Under the pieces are notes generated by a model. That model was not told the origin of the DNA. It searched no databases and saw only the letters and a program-made list of their open reading frames with translations. Shown here one piece after another: positions 62,217 to 64,000 of a stretch of 64,000 nucleotides of DNA. Origin of the DNA: Streptomyces sp. LUP47B (GTDB taxonomy: Bacteria; Actinomycetota; Actinomycetes; Streptomycetales; Streptomycetaceae); contig NZ_MJAH01000009.1 of NCBI RefSeq assembly GCF_001746295.1, positions 24,531-88,530 of the forward strand, in the 5' to 3' direction. Within the stretch, counting starts at the first letter, position 1, and each line of letters opens with the position of its first letter. Made by a program: the position numbers and the translations under genes.

Positions 62217-63496
62217 TACGCCCCCAACAAGCTCTGGCCGCACACCCGCACGACCTGCCCGTTCACCGCGCCGGACGCCGGATGCGCCAGCCACGCCGTC
62301 GTCTCGGCCACGTCGGCCGGCAGCCCGCCCTGTCCGAGGGAGTTCATCCGCCGCCCCGCCTCCCGGATGAACAGCGGGATCGCCGCCGTCATCTTCGTCT
62401 CGATGAACCCGGGAGCGACCGCGTTCACGGTGACCCCGTGCTCGGCCCGCGCCCGGGGTGCCAGGGAGCGCACAAGACCGACGACACCGGCCTTGCTCGC
62501 GCCGTAGTTCGTCTGCCCGGCGTTCCCCGCGAGCCCCGCGATGGACGCGGTGGCGACGATCCGTCCGCCCCGCCGCAGCGTGCCCGCCTCCAGCAGCGCG
62601 TCCGTCGTGCGCAGCACGCTCGCCAGGTTCACGTCGAGCACCGAACTCCAGCGGTCCGCGGGCATGTTGACCAGTCGCCGGTCCCGGGTGATCCCCGCGT
62701 TGTGGACCAGCACGTCCAGCCCCTCGGGCAGCGCCTCGGCGATCCGAGCGCCCGCGTCCGCGGCCGTGATGTCCAGCGCGAGGGCACTGCCCCCGAGCCG
62801 CGCGGCAAGGTGCTCGGCATCCGCCGACGCCCCCGGCACATCGAGTACGACCACCCGGGCCCCGTCCCTGGCCAGCGTCTCGGCGACCGCCGCGCCGATG
62901 CCCCGCGCCCCGCCGGTCACCAGGGCCGTCCGGCCGGTGAGCGGGAGGGACCAGTCGACGTCGGCCTCTTGGGCCTGCCCGACCTCGATCACCTGACCGC
63001 TGACGTACGCCGACTTGGGGGAGAGCAGGAAGCGCAGCGTCGACTCGGCCGCGGACGCGTCGGTGAGCCGTACGAGGTTGACCGTTCTGCCCCGCCCGAT
63101 CTCCTTGCCCAGCGAGCGCGTGAAACCCTCCAGCGCCTGCTGGGCGGCGGCCTGGTGATGGTCGGCGGGGTCGAGGGGTGCCCCCAGGACGACGATCCGC
63201 CCGCTCTCGGCGACCGACCGCACGACCGGGTGCAGTGCCGCGTGCACCTCCGCGAGCCCCTCGACGTCCCGCACTCCGGTGGCGTCGAGGAGGACCGCGG
63301 CCGGTGTGTCCGACGGGGACGGGAACGCCGGCCCGGAGAGCTGTGACTTGGCCGCCGTGAGGTGCAGCACGCCGCCCTCGAACCCCGGGGACCCTTCCGA
63401 CCACCGCCGCAGAACCGCGGGTTGCGGAAGCCCCAGGCGGCGGGTGAGGAACCGACCCGGCGCGGTACCGGTGAAGCTCAGATAGCGGTCGGCCAT
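62216..63496 (-). CDS. FabG4-like long-chain 3-oxoacyl reductase
   Basis: A 426-residue high-molecular-weight FabG. The first ~190 residues are a degenerate Rossmann-like domain, and the rest is a classical SDR: TGGARGIG, HNAG, Ser in TASIAG, and NYGASK (YxxxK). It reduces 3-oxoacyl-CoA or ACP. ATG 63496 is chosen because GGGAG lies six bases before it. ATG 63502 is in frame but lacks spacing. Divergent from a thiolase and coupled to the MaoC gene, as in mycobacterial fabG4. Confidence 0.92.
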   Translation of the reverse strand: MADRYLSFTGTAPGRFLTRRLGLPQPAVLRRWSEGSPGFEGGVLHLTAAKSQLSGPAFPSPSDTPAAVLLDATGVRDVEGLAEVHAALHPVVRSVAESGRIVVLGAPLDPADHHQAAAQQALEGFTRSLGKEIGRGRTVNLVRLTDASAAESTLRFLLSPKSAYVSGQVIEVGQAQEADVDWSLPLTGRTALVTGGARGIGAAVAETLARDGARVVVLDVPGASADAEHLAARLGGSALALDITAADAGARIAEALPEGLDVLVHNAGITRDRRLVNMPADRWSSVLDVNLASVLRTTDALLEAGTLRRGGRIVATASIAGLAGNAGQTNYGASKAGVVGLVRSLAPRARAEHGVTVNAVAPGFIETKMTAAIPLFIREAGRRMNSLGQGGLPADVAETTAWLAHPASGAVNGQVVRVCGQSLLGA

Positions 63497-63523
63497 GTCC
63501 ATCTCCCGGGTCGGTCGCAGATT

Positions 63524-63541
63524 CCTTACTCTGGAGTAAGG
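63524..63541. promoter_or_regulatory. Perfect 18-bp palindrome between fabG4 and thiolase
   Basis: CCTTACTC-TG-GAGTAAGG, perfect in both arms, followed by GTTACCGTAGGTAAGG. It lies 27 bases from the fabG4 start and 43 bases from the thiolase ATG. Likely an operator for a TetR-type regulator controlling both directions. Confidence 0.75.
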
Positions 63542-63584
63542 TTACCGTAGGTAAGGCTATGTCCGAGGTGAGGAGCTGGTGGAA

Positions 63585-64000
63585 ATGAGCCCCCTGAAGC
63601 CGCCGGTCGCCCGGCGTGTGGCGATCGTCGCCGGTGCCCGTGTCCCCTTCGCCCGCTCGGACGGCCCGTACGCCACCGCCTCGAACCAGGACATGCTCAC
63701 CGCCGTCCTCGACGCCCTCGTCGAACGGAACGGGCTCCAGGAACCGGGCGCCGTGGGCGAGTTCGTCGCCGGTGCCGTCCTCAAGCACAGCCGCGACTTC
63801 AACCTCGCCCGCGAGACGGTCCTCGGCTCGAAACTGGACCCGCGCACCCCGGCGTACGACATCCAGCAGGCCTGTGGGACCGGTCTCCAGGCCGTCATCG
63901 CCGCCGCCAACAAGATCGCCCTGGGGCAGACGGAATCCGCGATCGCGGGCGGCGCGGACACCGCGAGCGACGCGCCCCTCGGCGTCAACGACGAGCTGCG
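63585..64000 (+). CDS. Acetyl-CoA C-acetyltransferase (thiolase), 3' end cut
   Basis: The first 138 residues of a thiolase. Cys97 in QQACGTGLQAV is the acyl-accepting nucleophile. The IAGGADTASDAPLGVN element follows. ATG 63585 follows GGAGCTGGTGGAA. The C-terminal His/Cys proton-shuttle motifs are beyond the window. Resembles the mycobacterial fadA2 in its divergent position relative to fabG4 and htdX. Confidence 0.93.
   Translation, partial: MSPLKPPVARRVAIVAGARVPFARSDGPYATASNQDMLTAVLDALVERNGLQEPGAVGEFVAGAVLKHSRDFNLARETVLGSKLDPRTPAYDIQQACGTGLQAVIAAANKIALGQTESAIAGGADTASDAPLGVNDEL

Overview
The window is high-GC actinobacterial chromosome, almost certainly from a Streptomyces. Third codon positions are nearly all G or C, GTG starts are common, and many genes overlap by 1 to 4 bases. 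It carries typical actinobacterial families: a DUF5753-type XRE regulator beside a small HATPase protein, class I LysRS, DUF2637, DUF3558 lipoproteins, System II cytochrome c maturation, and the futalosine route to menaquinone. No rRNA, tRNA, CRISPR array, prophage or insertion sequence was recognised. Both ends are cut: a regulator at the left end and a thiolase at the right.

Left part (1-19000). A divergent XRE regulator/HATPase pair is followed by a large P-loop ATPase and a soluble Ser/Thr kinase. Then come argS and lysS (divergent), a DUF2637 membrane protein, two DUF3558 lipoproteins and rtcB. The last 60 residues of the kinase and of the DUF2637 protein are nearly identical. The DNA encoding them forms an inverted repeat of about 183 bp flanking argS-lysS. 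Next are an SDR gene coupled to a 44-residue membrane protein, a YnfA-family protein, a flavin monooxygenase/flavin reductase pair and an MprAB-like two-component system. A repeat-rich gap of about 450 bp closes this part.

Middle (19000-37000). This is mostly accessory metabolism: a PaaX-like regulator, a secreted hydrolase with an MHS-type transporter, and an ECF sigma factor with a CU044_5270-family membrane partner. There are two sugar-uptake systems. One is an FrcBCA-like ABC operon ending in its own LacI regulator, with paired palindromic operators shared with a divergent ABM-domain gene. The other is a ROK-regulated importer with a GH1 beta-glucosidase. Two 9-bp minisatellites and a decayed Lrp/AsnC gene lie here.

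Right part (37000-64000). This is largely respiratory and core: hemL, a histidine phosphatase, a deacetylase-like lipoprotein, then resA-ccdA-resB-ccsB. A nucleobase-type cluster follows (PucR regulator, cytosine-deaminase-like enzyme, Fe(II)/2OG-type oxygenase, exported protein, NCS1 permease). The menaquinone genes mqnL-mqnP, then mqnM-asnC-mqnE, are split by Uma2 and rhomboid genes. After a duplicated repeat block come a UdgX-type uracil-DNA glycosylase, a GNAT protein, a DUF4229 protein, and a TetR regulator next to a MaoC/FabG4/thiolase group laid out like mycobacterial htdX-fabG4-fadA2. A GC-rich element is dispersed six times through the window, and one copy is translated as the C-terminus of the PucR regulator.
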